Shown piece by piece: positions 46,554 through 55,777 of a stretch of DNA of 64,000 bases (the first letter of the stretch is position 1; the number at the start of each line of letters is the position of its first letter). The stretch spans positions 124,001 through 188,000 of the forward strand of contig NZ_JAUSVO010000008.1 in the NCBI RefSeq assembly GCF_030814715.1, given 5' to 3'. The notes beneath the pieces were generated by a model. That model saw nothing but the letters and a program-made list of their open reading frames with translations. It was not told where the DNA came from and made no database searches. A program made the position numbers and the translations under genes. Source of the stretch: Kaistia dalseonensis. GTDB lineage: Bacteria; Pseudomonadota; Alphaproteobacteria; Rhizobiales; Kaistiaceae.

Positions 46554-47054
46554 TCAGGCGCCCGGCTTCAACATGCGCATCAGCAAGCCGTCGCGGAGCC
46601 AGAACTGGTGCCAGAGCGCGGCGCCGGCATGCAGCACGATCAGGATGATGAAGGCCGGCTTGCCGAGTTCGTGCACCTCGCCGGCGGCGGGCTGCCAGTA
46701 ATAGGCGACGATGCCGCTGATCGGCACGGCGAAGAGCAGGAAATAGAACAGCCAGTGCGTCGCTGTCGCGATCCATTCGAGCACGGGCGACTGGCCTTCG
46801 GGCGGAGGCGGCGGACCCTGGCGCAGGCGAAGCGCCAGGCGAATGACGACCGCGGCGAGGATCGCGAAGCCGACCCAGATATGAAGCGTGGCGAGCGTCG
46901 CATCGTTCGGATCGGGCGTCGTGCCGCGCTGGGCGGCACGGAAGACCGACGACATGCTCTCGCCGAAGATCAGCTGGAACAGCACCAGCACCACGATCAG
47001 CCAGTGCAGAATGATCTGGCTCGACGTATAGCCGCGGACAGGGCCGACCTGCAT
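46554..47054 (-). CDS. Cytochrome b561 family protein
   Basis: A 166-residue inner-membrane di-heme cytochrome with four TM helices. Candidate axial histidines lie in QIILHWLIVV, ATLHIWVGF, TATHWLFYF and VLHAGAALWHQFW. The family passes electrons from quinol, and some members reduce superoxide. ATG 47054 is chosen because AAGGAG lies 9 bases upstream, inside a longer open frame starting at 47075. The promoter carries an Irr-box-like dyad. It is inserted between the kinase and the aldolase genes with no obvious role in sugar metabolism. Confidence 0.9.
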   Translation of the reverse strand: MQVGPVRGYTSSQIILHWLIVVLVLFQLIFGESMSSVFRAAQRGTTPDPNDATLATLHIWVGFAILAAVVIRLALRLRQGPPPPPEGQSPVLEWIATATHWLFYFLLFAVPISGIVAYYWQPAAGEVHELGKPAFIILIVLHAGAALWHQFWLRDGLLMRMLKPGA

Positions 47055-47081
47055 CGCCTCAAACTCCTTGCGCATCCGGAT

Positions 47082-47098
47082 TCTAGAATAACTCTAAT
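47082..47098. promoter_or_regulatory. Irr/ICE-like box upstream of the cytochrome b561 gene
   Basis: TCTAGAA-TAA-CTCTAAT matches 11 of 14 conserved bases of the rhizobial iron control element TTTAGAA-N3-TTCTAAA. It is 28 bp upstream of the chosen start, in promoter position for a heme protein. Confidence 0.45.
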
Positions 47099-47138
47099 CT
47101 AGTTGGTGGAGACTGCAAGCAGATGACAGCGGGTCCGG

Positions 47139-47816
47139 TCAGTCGCCGACCGCTCGCTCGAACACTTCGGCGGCGGCGTCCGTCAGCGGCTCGGCGAAGA
47201 GGCCGGTCGCGATGGTGGGGCTGAAGGTGAAGGTGTCGACGCCGATCCGCGCCAGCCTGACGAGGTCGGATGTCTCGCGCACGCTGGCGACGAGGATGCG
47301 CATGGCGCCGCCATTCGCCCGCACGATCTCCTGCATGGCGGCGATCTCGCCATAGCCGTCGCGCCCGGCATCGTTCATGCGGCCGAGATAGGGCGCGGCA
47401 TAGTCGGCGCCGATCGCGGCGGCGGACAGCGCCTGATGGGCCGTGTAGACGGCGGTCAGCGTGACGCGGATGCCTTCCTGCTTCAGCATGGAGGCGGCGA
47501 CGATGCCGTCCCGCGTGATCGGCACCTTGACCGTCATGCGCGGATCGATCCCGGCGATCAGCCGGCCATGCCGCAGCAGCGTTTCCGTGCTGCGGCCCCA
47601 GCTCTGCGCCTGCATTTCAGCGACGCCGAAGGCGAACAGTGTCGCGGCGAGATCGGCGATCGCGGGGATGGTGCAGGCAACGCCCGACGCCGCGAGGATG
47701 GTGGGGTTGGTCGTGACGCCGTGGAAGAGGCCGGTCGGGAGCCATCGCTCGAGCGCGTCGCGGTCGGCCGTATCGAGAAAGAGACGCAGTCGTCCCCGGT
47801 TGGATTCGATGCTCAT
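47139..47816 (-). CDS. Transaldolase / fructose-6-phosphate aldolase family protein
   Basis: A 225-residue short transaldolase of the TalC/FSA type. It begins LRLFLDTADRDALERWL, has GVTTNPTIL and the Schiff-base lysine in MTVKVPITRDG (Lys97). Such enzymes cleave or form C-C bonds with dihydroxyacetone or transfer it. ATG 47816 follows GGAGG; the upstream open frame is not part of the protein. Its position next to the kinase and transketolase genes suggests it belongs to the same sugar pathway, though on the other strand. Confidence 0.9.
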   Translation of the reverse strand: MSIESNRGRLRLFLDTADRDALERWLPTGLFHGVTTNPTILAASGVACTIPAIADLAATLFAFGVAEMQAQSWGRSTETLLRHGRLIAGIDPRMTVKVPITRDGIVAASMLKQEGIRVTLTAVYTAHQALSAAAIGADYAAPYLGRMNDAGRDGYGEIAAMQEIVRANGGAMRILVASVRETSDLVRLARIGVDTFTFSPTIATGLFAEPLTDAAAEVFERAVGD

Positions 47817-47904
47817 GCCTTGCCTCCATCGCAGCGTATGCAGGCATGGCATAGACGATTGCGCGGGATCGCGCATCGCCGAATTCGCGTGCAGGGAGCG
47901 GGCC

Positions 47905-48774
47905 TCAGATCGCCTCGCCGCCCTCGAAGCCGAACAGCGTGTCGAGCACGGTCTTCTCCAGTGCCGCAAAGGCCGGCGTGCCGCGCCGGCGCGGCCGGGG
48001 CAGGTCGACGGCGAGATCGAGCGCGATGCGGCCATTGTCGATCAGCAGCACGCGGTCGGCGAGCGCGATCGCCTCGGAGACGTCATGGGTGACGAGGATC
48101 GCCGTGAAGCCCTGATCCTGCCAGACCCGCTCGACGAGACCCTGCATCGAGATGCGGGTCAGCGCATCGAGCGCGCCGAGCGGTTCGTCGAGGGCGAGCA
48201 GGCGCGGATGGCTGACGAGGGCGCGGGCGAGCGCCACGCGCTGCCGCTGGCCGCCGGAGAGCACGGCCGGCCAGGCATCGCCGCGCCCGTCGAGGCCGAC
48301 TTCGGACAGTGCCTTCAGCGCCGCCTTGCGCCGGCTCGTGCGGCTGCCGCTGCGGCCGAGCCCGACGGCGACATTGTCGGCGACGGTCGCCCATGGCAGC
48401 AGTCGCGGTTCCTGGAAGATGAAGCGCGCCGTGCCGCCCGTGGCGCCGACGCCCTCGATCGAGCCCGATGTCGGCGTTTCGAGGCCGAGGATAAGCCGCA
48501 GCAGCGTGCTCTTGCCGCAGCCGCTCTTGCCGACGACGGCCACGAACTGCCCGGCCGGAATATCGAGGTCGAGCCCCTTGATGACCGGCTCCTGGTCGAA
48601 GGTCTTGACGAGCCCGCGGATCGAGAGGGCGCTGCCCTGGCCGCGCGTCGGCGCCACCTCGGTCAGCACCTCGAAAGGCACGGCCGTGCCGGTAGTCAGC
48701 TCGCGCGGGGGACGGCGCGTGGCCGTTTCAATGAAGGTCATGGCGTCTGCGAACATGTGCTGCCGCGTCCTCAT
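47905..48774 (-). CDS. ssuB: Alkanesulfonate ABC transporter ATPase
   Basis: A 289-residue ATPase: Walker [11 protein letters not shown]-loop [11 protein letters not shown], signature [13 protein letters not shown], Walker [13 protein letters not shown], switch His in LVTHDVSEA. The sequence [18 protein letters not shown] is characteristic of SsuB. Its start overlaps the ssuC stop by four bases. It is the last gene of the ssu operon. Confidence 0.93.
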   Translation of the reverse strand: MRTRQHMFADAMTFIETATRRPPRELTTGTAVPFEVLTEVAPTRGQGSALSIRGLVKTFDQEPVIKGLDLDIPAGQFVAVVGKSGCGKSTLLRLILGLETPTSGSIEGVGATGGTARFIFQEPRLLPWATVADNVAVGLGRSGSRTSRRKAALKALSEVGLDGRGDAWPAVLSGGQRQRVALARALVSHPRLLALDEPLGALDALTRISMQGLVERVWQDQGFTAILVTHDVSEAIALADRVLLIDNGRIALDLAVDLPRPRRRGTPAFAALEKTVLDTLFGFEGGEAI

Positions 48775-49535
48775 CGGCTTTGGAAGGCTGGATTCCAGGC
48801 GAGCGTGTAGCGCTCGAGCAGCCTGGCGACGGCGTCGGCGAGCTTGCCGAGCAGGGCGTAGATGATGATCGAGAGCACGACGACATCGGTCATCATGAAC
48901 TCGCGCGCCTGCATCGCCATGTAGCCGATGCCCGACGAGGCCGAGATCGTCTCGGCGACGATCAGCGTCAGCCACATGATGCCGAGCCCGAAGCGCAGGC
49001 CCACGAAGATCGAGGGCAGCGCGCCGGGCAGGATCACGCGGCGGAACAGGTCCCAATTGTTCATGCCATAGGTCCTGCCCATCTCGACGAGCTGGGGGTC
49101 GACGGTACGGATGCCGTGCAGCGTGTTGATGTAGATCGGGAAGAACACGCCGAGCGCCACAAGGAAGAGCTTCGCCGACTCATCGATGCCGAACCACAGG
49201 ATGACGAGCGGGATCAGCGCGAGATGGGGCACGTTGCGCACCATCTGCAACGTCGTGTCCGTCAGCGTCTCGGAGAAGCGCGAAAGCCCGTTGGCGAGGC
49301 CGAAGAGGAAGCCGATCGAGCCGCCGATCAGGAAGCCCATGCTGGCGCGCCAGAAGCTGACCGAGATGTTCTGCGCGAGCTCTCCGGAGACGAGCACGCG
49401 CCAGAAGGCGGCGGCGACCGCGGACGGCGCCGGCAGCACGTTCTCTGGGATGAAGCCGATCCGGGAGAGGAACTCCCAGATCACGAGGATGGCGGCCGGC
49501 AGGATCCAGCCGGCGAGAGGCCCGAGGCGTTTCAT
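48771..49535 (-). CDS. ssuC: Alkanesulfonate ABC transporter permease
   Basis: A 254-residue permease with about six TM segments and the coupling loop [20 protein letters not shown]. The N-terminal [12 protein letters not shown] and [13 protein letters not shown] segments match SsuC. It forms a homodimer with SsuB on the cytoplasmic side. It starts 8 bp after the ssuD stop. Confidence 0.94.
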   Translation of the reverse strand: MKRLGPLAGWILPAAILVIWEFLSRIGFIPENVLPAPSAVAAAFWRVLVSGELAQNISVSFWRASMGFLIGGSIGFLFGLANGLSRFSETLTDTTLQMVRNVPHLALIPLVILWFGIDESAKLFLVALGVFFPIYINTLHGIRTVDPQLVEMGRTYGMNNWDLFRRVILPGALPSIFVGLRFGLGIMWLTLIVAETISASSGIGYMAMQAREFMMTDVVVLSIIIYALLGKLADAVARLLERYTLAWNPAFQSR

Positions 49536-49543
49536 CGCGCCGC

Positions 49544-50689
49544 TCAGGAGGAGGCGGCGAGTTTGCGCCCGCCCACGCCGAACTCGTTCTCGATCGTCTG
49601 CCGCAGGCCGCGCCGCTTGATGCCGAGGCCGAGCGCGGGGAAGAGCAGTTCCGCGACCCGGTAGGCCTCCTCGAGATGCGGGTAGCCGGAGCCGATCACC
49701 GTGTCGATGCCGATCGCCTGATATTCGCGCAGACGCTCCGCAACCTGTTCCGGCGTGCCGACGAGGGCCGTGCCCGCGCCGCCGCGCACCAGGCCGACGC
49801 CGGCCCAGAGGTTCGGCGAGACGACGAGCTTGTCGCGCCGGCCGCCATGCAGCGCCGCCATGCGCCGCTGACCGACGGAATCCATTTCCTTGGTGAAGCG
49901 CGCCTGCGCCGCCTCGATCTGCGCGTCGGTGACATGGCTGATCAGCTTGTCCGCCGCCGCCCAGGCTTCTTCCTCCGTCTCGCGCACGATGAAGTGCAGG
50001 CGGATGCCGAAGCGGATCGTCTTGCCACGCGCGGCCGCCTTCTTGCGCACCGCCGCAATCTTCTCGGCGACGCCGGCCGGCGGCTCGCCCCAGGTCAGAT
50101 AGAGGTCGGTCTGGTCGACGGCGAGATCTTGCCCCGCATCGGACGAGCCGCCGAAATAGACCGGCGGGCGCGGCTCCTGCACGAGCGGGAAATCGAGCCG
50201 GCTGTTCTCGACGCGGTAGTGCTTGCCGGTGAAATCCACCGTCTCGCCGGCGAGAAGACGCGACCAGATGGTCAGGAATTCGTTCGCCTGCTCGTAGCGC
50301 TGGTCATGGGCTAAGAAAATGCCGTCGCCGGCGAGCTCGGCCGGATTACCGCCGACCACGACGTTAAGCAGCAGGCGCCCGTTGGAGAGCCGGTCGAGCG
50401 CCGCCGTCTGGCGCGCGGCGAAGGCCGGCGAGACCACGCCCGGCCGGAGCGCGACGAGGAATTTGAGCCTCTCCGTCACGGTGGCGAGGCCCGACGCCGT
50501 GATCCAGCTATCCTCGCAGGCCTGGCCGGTCGGCAGCAGCACGCCCTGGAAGCCGAGCCGGTCGACGGCCTGCGCCACCTGCTTGAAATAGCCGAACTCC
50601 GGCGGGCGCTGCTGCGTCTCGGAGCCGAGATAGGATCCATCGCCATGCGTGGGGATGAACCAGAAGAAGTTGATCGGATCGTGGGTCAA
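49544..50689 (-). CDS. ssuD: FMNH2-dependent alkanesulfonate monooxygenase
   Basis: A 381-residue luciferase-fold enzyme that splits alkanesulfonates into an aldehyde and sulfite for sulfur nutrition. Signature stretches are [42 protein letters not shown] and FGGSSDAGQ. Length equals E. coli SsuD. The usual flavin reductase partner SsuE is not in the operon, so reduced FMN must come from another reductase. Confidence 0.95.
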   Translation of the reverse strand: MTHDPINFFWFIPTHGDGSYLGSETQQRPPEFGYFKQVAQAVDRLGFQGVLLPTGQACEDSWITASGLATVTERLKFLVALRPGVVSPAFAARQTAALDRLSNGRLLLNVVVGGNPAELAGDGIFLAHDQRYEQANEFLTIWSRLLAGETVDFTGKHYRVENSRLDFPLVQEPRPPVYFGGSSDAGQDLAVDQTDLYLTWGEPPAGVAEKIAAVRKKAAARGKTIRFGIRLHFIVRETEEEAWAAADKLISHVTDAQIEAAQARFTKEMDSVGQRRMAALHGGRRDKLVVSPNLWAGVGLVRGGAGTALVGTPEQVAERLREYQAIGIDTVIGSGYPHLEEAYRVAELLFPALGLGIKRRGLRQTIENEFGVGGRKLAASS

Positions 50690-50756
50690 GGCGGCGGTCT
50701 CTCGAAGATGGTTCAGATGGTCGGGCGCGGGCCTCGCGGAGAGGCCCGTCGCGCTG

Positions 50757-51719
50757 TCAGCTCTGCGGCGGAACCCAGACGGCGTCCTTCACGGTGATCT
50801 TCCGTGGGATCAGCTTGAGTTCGTAGAAGGTGTCGGCGATCTGCTGCTGGTTGGCGATCTGCTGCGGCGTGATCGGGCCGACCTTGAAGCTGCCGCGCGC
50901 GGCGGTGAGCTTCTGCGCCTCGATATCCACGCCGGTCGCGGCCGAGAGGGCGGCGGCGACCTGGTCGCGGTTCTCTTCCGCCCATGCGCCTGCGGCGGTG
51001 AGTTCCTCGATGATCGCCTTGACGGCGGCCGGATGCTCGGCCGCGAAATCGCGATTGGCGAAGAAATAGCTCGCCGAATTGACGATGCCCTCGGCGGTGG
51101 TCAGCACGCGCGGGTGCTGCGTGCGCTCGGCGATGGCGTAGAAGGGGTCCCAGATCGCCCAGGCGTCGATCGCGCCTTTGACGAAGGCGGCGCCGCCATC
51201 GGCCGGCGAGAGATAGGCCGGCTTGATCTGGTCATAGCCGATACCGGCCTTCTTCAGTGTCTGGACGACGAAGTTGTTGGCGCTCGAACCCTTGGTGAAG
51301 CCGATCGTCTTGCCCTTCAGGTCCTCGATCGTCTTGATCGGGGAATCCTGCTTGACCAGGATGGCCGAGCCCGTGCCCGGCGCCGGATAGGAGGCGACAT
51401 AGACGAGCTTGGCGTTGGCGGCCTGAGCGAAGATCGGCGGGGCGTCGCCCGTCGGTCCGAAATCGATCGCGCCGAGGCTGAGCGCCTCGAGTAGCGGTGG
51501 GCCCGAGGCGAACTCCACCCATTTGACGGTCATGCCCTGGTCGGCAAAGCGCTTCTCGATGCGCTCCTGCTGGCGGGCCACCACGAGCACGCCATTCTTC
51601 TGGTAGCCGAGCCGCAGCTCCTTGAGCGGCTCCTCGGCTCCTGCAGTGCCAAGCGAGGCCAACGCCGAACCGGCGAGCGCGGCAATCGCGAGAAGGCTGA
51701 AACCACGACGCGTAATCAT
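50757..51719 (-). CDS. ssuA: Sulfonate-binding protein, second copy
   Basis: A 320-residue periplasmic binding protein of the SsuA family. The signal peptide begins [11 protein letters not shown], a twin-arginine (Tat) pattern. The mature chain contains [57 protein letters not shown] and [19 protein letters not shown]. It closely resembles the protein encoded just upstream, so the pair arose by duplication. ATG 51719 follows GGAGAG. Confidence 0.93.
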   Translation of the reverse strand: MITRRGFSLLAIAALAGSALASLGTAGAEEPLKELRLGYQKNGVLVVARQQERIEKRFADQGMTVKWVEFASGPPLLEALSLGAIDFGPTGDAPPIFAQAANAKLVYVASYPAPGTGSAILVKQDSPIKTIEDLKGKTIGFTKGSSANNFVVQTLKKAGIGYDQIKPAYLSPADGGAAFVKGAIDAWAIWDPFYAIAERTQHPRVLTTAEGIVNSASYFFANRDFAAEHPAAVKAIIEELTAAGAWAEENRDQVAAALSAATGVDIEAQKLTAARGSFKVGPITPQQIANQQQIADTFYELKLIPRKITVKDAVWVPPQS

Positions 51720-51774
51720 CCGAGCTCTCCTGTTCGGCATTCTGTTCAGGGTTGGCAGGTCAGACCTTGCGGGT

Positions 51775-52752
51775 TCAGGCCTTTGGGCTGGTCCAGACGA
51801 TCTCGCGCACGACGATCGGCTTGGGGATCAGGCCGAGCTTCTGGAAGCGGTCGGCGGTGGTCTGCTGGCCGGCGATGATCGCGTCGGTGAGCGGCAGGAT
51901 CGCATAGGCGGCGCGGTCGACGGCGACCGTCTGCGGGCCGATCGGTACGCCGGTGATCTCGGAGAGCGCCTGCGCGACCTCGCCGCGATGGGCGTTGGCC
52001 CATTCGGCGGTGCCGCCGAGCGCCTTCACGATCTCGACGACCGCTTCGGGATGGTCCGTCGCGAAGGTCCTGTTGGCGAGGAGATAGGTGTTGACCGCGA
52101 TCGTATCGGCGGTGGTGGTCAGCTGGCGAACCTTCTGGCGGCTTTCGGCAAGCGCCAGGAAGGGGTCCCAGATCGACCAGGCGTCAACGCTGTCATTGGC
52201 GAAGGCCGCCGCGGCGTCGGCCGGCGAGAGATAGACCGGTGTGATGTCGGCCCAGGCGACGCCCGCCTTCTCCAGCGCGGCAACTGCGAGGTTATGCGCG
52301 CTCGAACCCTTGGTGACGGCGATCTTCTTGCCCTTGAGGTCGGCGACCGACTGGACCGGCGATCCGTCCTTGACGATGATCGCCTCGCCCTTGCCGTTCG
52401 AAGGGGCGGCGGCGATGTAGACGAGATTGGCGCCGGCGGCCTGGGCGAAGATCGGCGGGGCATCGCCCGTCCAGCCAATATCGACCGCGCCGACATTGAG
52501 CGCCTCGAGGAGTGGCGGGCCGGAGGCGAACTCGACCCATTTGACCGACGTGCCAGAAGCGGCGAGCTGTTTCTCGATCGATTTCTCGCGCCGGGCCAGC
52601 GCCAGCAGGCCGGCCTTCTGGTAACCGACCTTGAGTTCCTTCAATGGCTCCGCGGCGCGGCTCGGCACAGGGCTGATCGTCGTACCGGCAAGACCCGCCA
52701 GACCCGCGCCGGCAAGGAGGCCGAAGCCCCGGCGTGTCAACTTCATCGTCAT
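51775..52752 (-). CDS. ssuA: Sulfonate-binding protein, first copy
   Basis: A 325-residue SsuA paralogue opening the ssu operon. It also has a Tat-like signal (MKLTRRGFGLLAGAG, cleavage near SRAA). Shared blocks with the second copy include [42 protein letters not shown] and VYLSPADAAAAF. Divergence in loops suggests different sulfonate preferences. ATG 52752 follows GGGGAGA; MKL at 52746 is an alternative. Confidence 0.93.
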   Translation of the reverse strand: MTMKLTRRGFGLLAGAGLAGLAGTTISPVPSRAAEPLKELKVGYQKAGLLALARREKSIEKQLAASGTSVKWVEFASGPPLLEALNVGAVDIGWTGDAPPIFAQAAGANLVYIAAAPSNGKGEAIIVKDGSPVQSVADLKGKKIAVTKGSSAHNLAVAALEKAGVAWADITPVYLSPADAAAAFANDSVDAWSIWDPFLALAESRQKVRQLTTTADTIAVNTYLLANRTFATDHPEAVVEIVKALGGTAEWANAHRGEVAQALSEITGVPIGPQTVAVDRAAYAILPLTDAIIAGQQTTADRFQKLGLIPKPIVVREIVWTSPKA

Positions 52753-53064
52753 TCTCCCCAAGATCGGCTGCAACCGGACCCCGTCCATCAACCGCAGCGT
52801 GCCATTCCGAACGTGGCTCTATTGGATCGAAAAACGACTAATTTGATCAAGGAAATAGATTATCTCGAAATCCCCCTTGAGAGAAAATCCGATCCGAATA
52901 AGGGTCTGTTGCGAGATTGAGCCCGACGTGACGATCGTCACAGGCCCGTGGTGATCCAGATCACTGAGAGCGCCGCGTGGACGTGATTGAACCAAGTCAT
53001 GGCAGGCGGCGTTGATGCGCAGCCGGAACAAACAGGGGGGCGCCGAAACAGGCGCCGGGCAATC
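52753..53064. promoter_or_regulatory. 312-bp divergent control region of the ssu operon
   Basis: It separates the ssu operon from the small secreted protein gene. The half next to ssuA (52820-52920) is AT-rich and should carry the ssu promoter. Two GTGA/TCAC dyads lie near the middle. No gene is supported. Confidence 0.5.
52928..52964. promoter_or_regulatory. Tandem GTGA/TCAC dyads, CRP/FNR-type
   Basis: GTGACGATCGTCAC (52928-52941) is a perfect 14-bp palindrome, and GTGATC-CA-GATCAC (52951-52964) is a second dyad starting 23 bp later. Both carry the GTGA half-site of CRP/FNR-family regulators, spaced about two helical turns. Confidence 0.5.
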
Positions 53065-53325
53065 ATGGCAAAGTTCAACATCAAGACGGCGGCGAGCGTC
53101 ATCGGCACGGCGGCGCTGGTCGCCTTCGGCGTCACGGCCTATGGCACGGCGGCGATCGGCGGCGGCAACGGGACCAAGGACCCGACGGCGGTCATTTCCT
53201 TCGACAAGGCCACGGTCGGCGGACGCACAGGTTGCGAGATCCAGTCCTGGCCCTATATCGCGCCGGAATGCCTGACGCCGTCCAGCGGCACAGCCAAGGC
53301 TGCCAAGGCTGCCCGCCGCGTCTGA
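53065..53325 (+). CDS. Small secreted protein with a CEIQSWPYIAPECL motif
   Basis: An 86-residue protein with an N-terminal hydrophobic signal or anchor (MAKFNIKTAASVIGTAALVA). Two cysteines bracket a Trp-Pro-Tyr segment (CEIQSWPYIAPEC) and could form a disulfide; the C-terminus is Lys/Arg/Ala-rich. Similar short Trp-Pro-Tyr proteins occur in alphaproteobacteria without a known role. ATG 53065 is preferred over 52987 because it opens the signal segment. It is convergent with the HDAC-family gene. Confidence 0.65.
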   Translation: MAKFNIKTAASVIGTAALVAFGVTAYGTAAIGGGNGTKDPTAVISFDKATVGGRTGCEIQSWPYIAPECLTPSSGTAKAAKAARRV

Positions 53326-53328
53326 CCG

Positions 53329-54231
53329 TCAAGCCCAGGCCTCCGTCGCGGCGCGATGGAGCAGCGCATGGCGCGCCGCGATCCGGTCGACATCGGCGCC
53401 ATAGCCACCCCCGATCACGCCGGCGAGCGCCAGTCCGCGCTTCCGCGCCTCCAGGATCACGAAGCGGTCGCGCGCCGCAAGTCCGGCATCGGACAGCGCG
53501 AGGCGACCGAGCCGATCATCGACATGCGGATCGACGCCGGCATTGTAGAACACGATGTCGGGATGAAGCCGGTCGAGCAGCGGCGGCAGGATCCCGGCCA
53601 GCACCTCCAGATAGGCGGCATCGCCCATAGCATCGGGAAGTGGCACGTCGATCGTCGAGGGGCGCTTGCGCACCGGATAGTTCTTTTCGGCATGGAGCGA
53701 GAGCGTGGTGACGTTGGCGTCGCCCGTGAAGATCGCCGCCGTGCCGTCGCCCTGGTGCACGTCGCAATCGACAACCAGCGCCGTGCCGATCAGCCGCTCG
53801 GCCATGAGCACGCGGATCGCTACGGCGACATCGTTGAAGGTGCAGAAGCCGGCACCCTGCTCGGCGCGGGCATGATGGCTTCCGCCGGCCGTGTTGCAGG
53901 CGAGGCCATTGGTGAGGGCCAGCCGGCCGGTGAGGATCGTCCCACCCGTCGCCGCCGCGGCGCGTCGCACCACCGTCTCGTTCATCGGCAGGCCGATCTC
54001 GCGCTCGATCGCGCGCGGCAGCGTCAGCGAGAGCACGGCGTCGACATAGGCGCGGTCATGGGCGAGGGCGAGCTGCTCCGCCGTCGCGGGCTCGGGCGTG
54101 ATGAAGCCCATGGGCGCGAGGCCGTCTTGCACCAGGATTTCCGCCAGGCGGCGATATTTGCCCATGGGGAAGCGGTGATCGGCCGGGATTTCGGCGGTAT
54201 AGGCGGGATGGTGGACAATCGGCAACGGCAT
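53329..54231 (-). CDS. Histone deacetylase family protein (class II-like amidohydrolase)
   Basis: A 300-residue zinc hydrolase of the arginase/deacetylase fold. Active-site stretches are [20 protein letters not shown] (His pair and substrate Phe), [12 protein letters not shown] (zinc Asp and His) and [11 protein letters not shown] (zinc Asp). Bacterial relatives act on acetylated polyamines, acetoin-linked substrates or protein lysines; which one applies is unknown. Its stop lies 3 bp from that of the small secreted protein. Confidence 0.92.
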   Translation of the reverse strand: MPLPIVHHPAYTAEIPADHRFPMGKYRRLAEILVQDGLAPMGFITPEPATAEQLALAHDRAYVDAVLSLTLPRAIEREIGLPMNETVVRRAAAATGGTILTGRLALTNGLACNTAGGSHHARAEQGAGFCTFNDVAVAIRVLMAERLIGTALVVDCDVHQGDGTAAIFTGDANVTTLSLHAEKNYPVRKRPSTIDVPLPDAMGDAAYLEVLAGILPPLLDRLHPDIVFYNAGVDPHVDDRLGRLALSDAGLAARDRFVILEARKRGLALAGVIGGGYGADVDRIAARHALLHRAATEAWA

Positions 54232-54445
54232 GGCGCGAAAGAATAGGGCGCGGCGACGCTGCCGTCGACGGGCGCCTGGAAACAGTCTATCGCTCGGTCG
54301 GCCGGATCGAGCTTCCGCAGGCTGAAGCGCCTCGTGGAGACGGTCCCCACGCCCTTGCCTGATTCAAGCCCTGCCCGCCGCCACTGCGCGTCGCCAGCTC
54401 CGCCCGGAGACGGTGAAGACGCCTGCCTCTCGCGATTGCCGCCCG

Positions 54446-55777
54446 ATGACGACAGAGACCGCCATCCGCCCGTTCGAGGTCACCCATCGCGGCATTCTCG
54501 CGATCGCCGTGCCGATGATGCTGGCCTATCTCTCGACGCCCTTGCTCGGCATTGCCGGCATGACGGTGATCGGCCGGCTCGGCGATGCGGCGCTGCTCGG
54601 CGGCGTCGCGCTCGGGGCGGTCATCTTCGATTTCATCTTCGCGACGTTCAATTTCCTGCGCAGCGGCACGACCGGGCTGACCGCGCAGGCGCTCGGCGCC
54701 GGCGACCGGCGCGAGATCCAGGCGACATTCTTCCGCGCGCTGATCGTCGCCGTCGCGATCGGCCTCGCCGTGATCGTCCTCGCCCAGCCGATGCTGGTCG
54801 CTGGCCTCGCCATGCTCGGCGGCAGCCCGCCGGTGCAGGCGGCGACGGTCGCCTATTACGATGTCCGCATCCTCTCGACGCCCTTCGCGCTCGCCAATTA
54901 CGTCATGCTCGGCTGGCTGATCGGCCTCGGCCGGTCCGGTGCCGGGCTCTTCCTGCAGACCTTCCTGAACGGCCTCAATATCGGCTTGAGCATCTTCTTC
55001 GTGATGGGGCTCGGCTGGGGCGTTTCAGGCGTCGCCTGGGGCACGACGATCGGCGAGGCGGTGACCGCGCTGCTCGGCCTTTCGATCGCCTTCCGCTCGC
55101 TCGATGCCGCCACGCGGCCGCGCTGGAGCGAGGTGCTGGACCGCACGGCGATCCTGCGCATGGTCGCGGTCAATCGCGACATCATGATCCGTTCGTTTAC
55201 CCTGCTCTTCGCATTCGCCTTCTTCACGGCGCGCGGCGCCAAGATGGGCGATGCCGTGCTGGCGGCGAATGCGATCCTGATGAACCTCTATCTGGTCGGC
55301 GGCTATTTCCTCGACGGCTTCGCGGCGGCGGCCGAGCAATATGCCGGCAGGGCGATCGGCGCGCGCTATCGCGCTGCCTTCGTGCGCTCGGTCAGGCTGA
55401 CGCTCGTCTGGGGCTATGCGCTGGCGACGCTGGCGGCGCTCGCCTTCTGGTTCGGCGGCCCGATGCTGATCGATTTCATGACCGTCAACGAAGCGGTGCG
55501 GACGGCGGCGCGGACCTATCTGATCTGGGCGGCGCTGACGCCGATCGCCGGCGTGCTCGCCTTCGAGATGGACGGCGTCTTCATCGGCGCGACCTGGTCG
55601 AGCGAGATGCGCAACATGATGCTGCTCTCGCTGGCGCTCTACCTGATGGTCTGGGCGGTGGCGGAGCCGGCCTTCGGCGCGCATGGCCTCTGGCTGGCCC
55701 TGCTCGTCTTCCTCTCCGCGCGCGGCATCTCGCTCTTCCTGCGGATGCGGGTGAAGATCGAGACGGCCTTCGCCTGA
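54446..55777 (+). CDS. MATE family efflux transporter (DinF-like)
   Basis: A 443-residue inner-membrane protein with twelve predicted TM helices in two related halves. It resembles the DinF branch of the MATE family, cation-coupled exporters of drugs or metabolites. ATG 54446 is the start by homology; the frame extends to GTG 54413, which has a GGAG too close to use. It is divergent from the HDAC-family gene and convergent with pyrD, with adjoining stops. Confidence 0.9.
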   Translation: MTTETAIRPFEVTHRGILAIAVPMMLAYLSTPLLGIAGMTVIGRLGDAALLGGVALGAVIFDFIFATFNFLRSGTTGLTAQALGAGDRREIQATFFRALIVAVAIGLAVIVLAQPMLVAGLAMLGGSPPVQAATVAYYDVRILSTPFALANYVMLGWLIGLGRSGAGLFLQTFLNGLNIGLSIFFVMGLGWGVSGVAWGTTIGEAVTALLGLSIAFRSLDAATRPRWSEVLDRTAILRMVAVNRDIMIRSFTLLFAFAFFTARGAKMGDAVLAANAILMNLYLVGGYFLDGFAAAAEQYAGRAIGARYRAAFVRSVRLTLVWGYALATLAALAFWFGGPMLIDFMTVNEAVRTAARTYLIWAALTPIAGVLAFEMDGVFIGATWSSEMRNMMLLSLALYLMVWAVAEPAFGAHGLWLALLVFLSARGISLFLRMRVKIETAFA

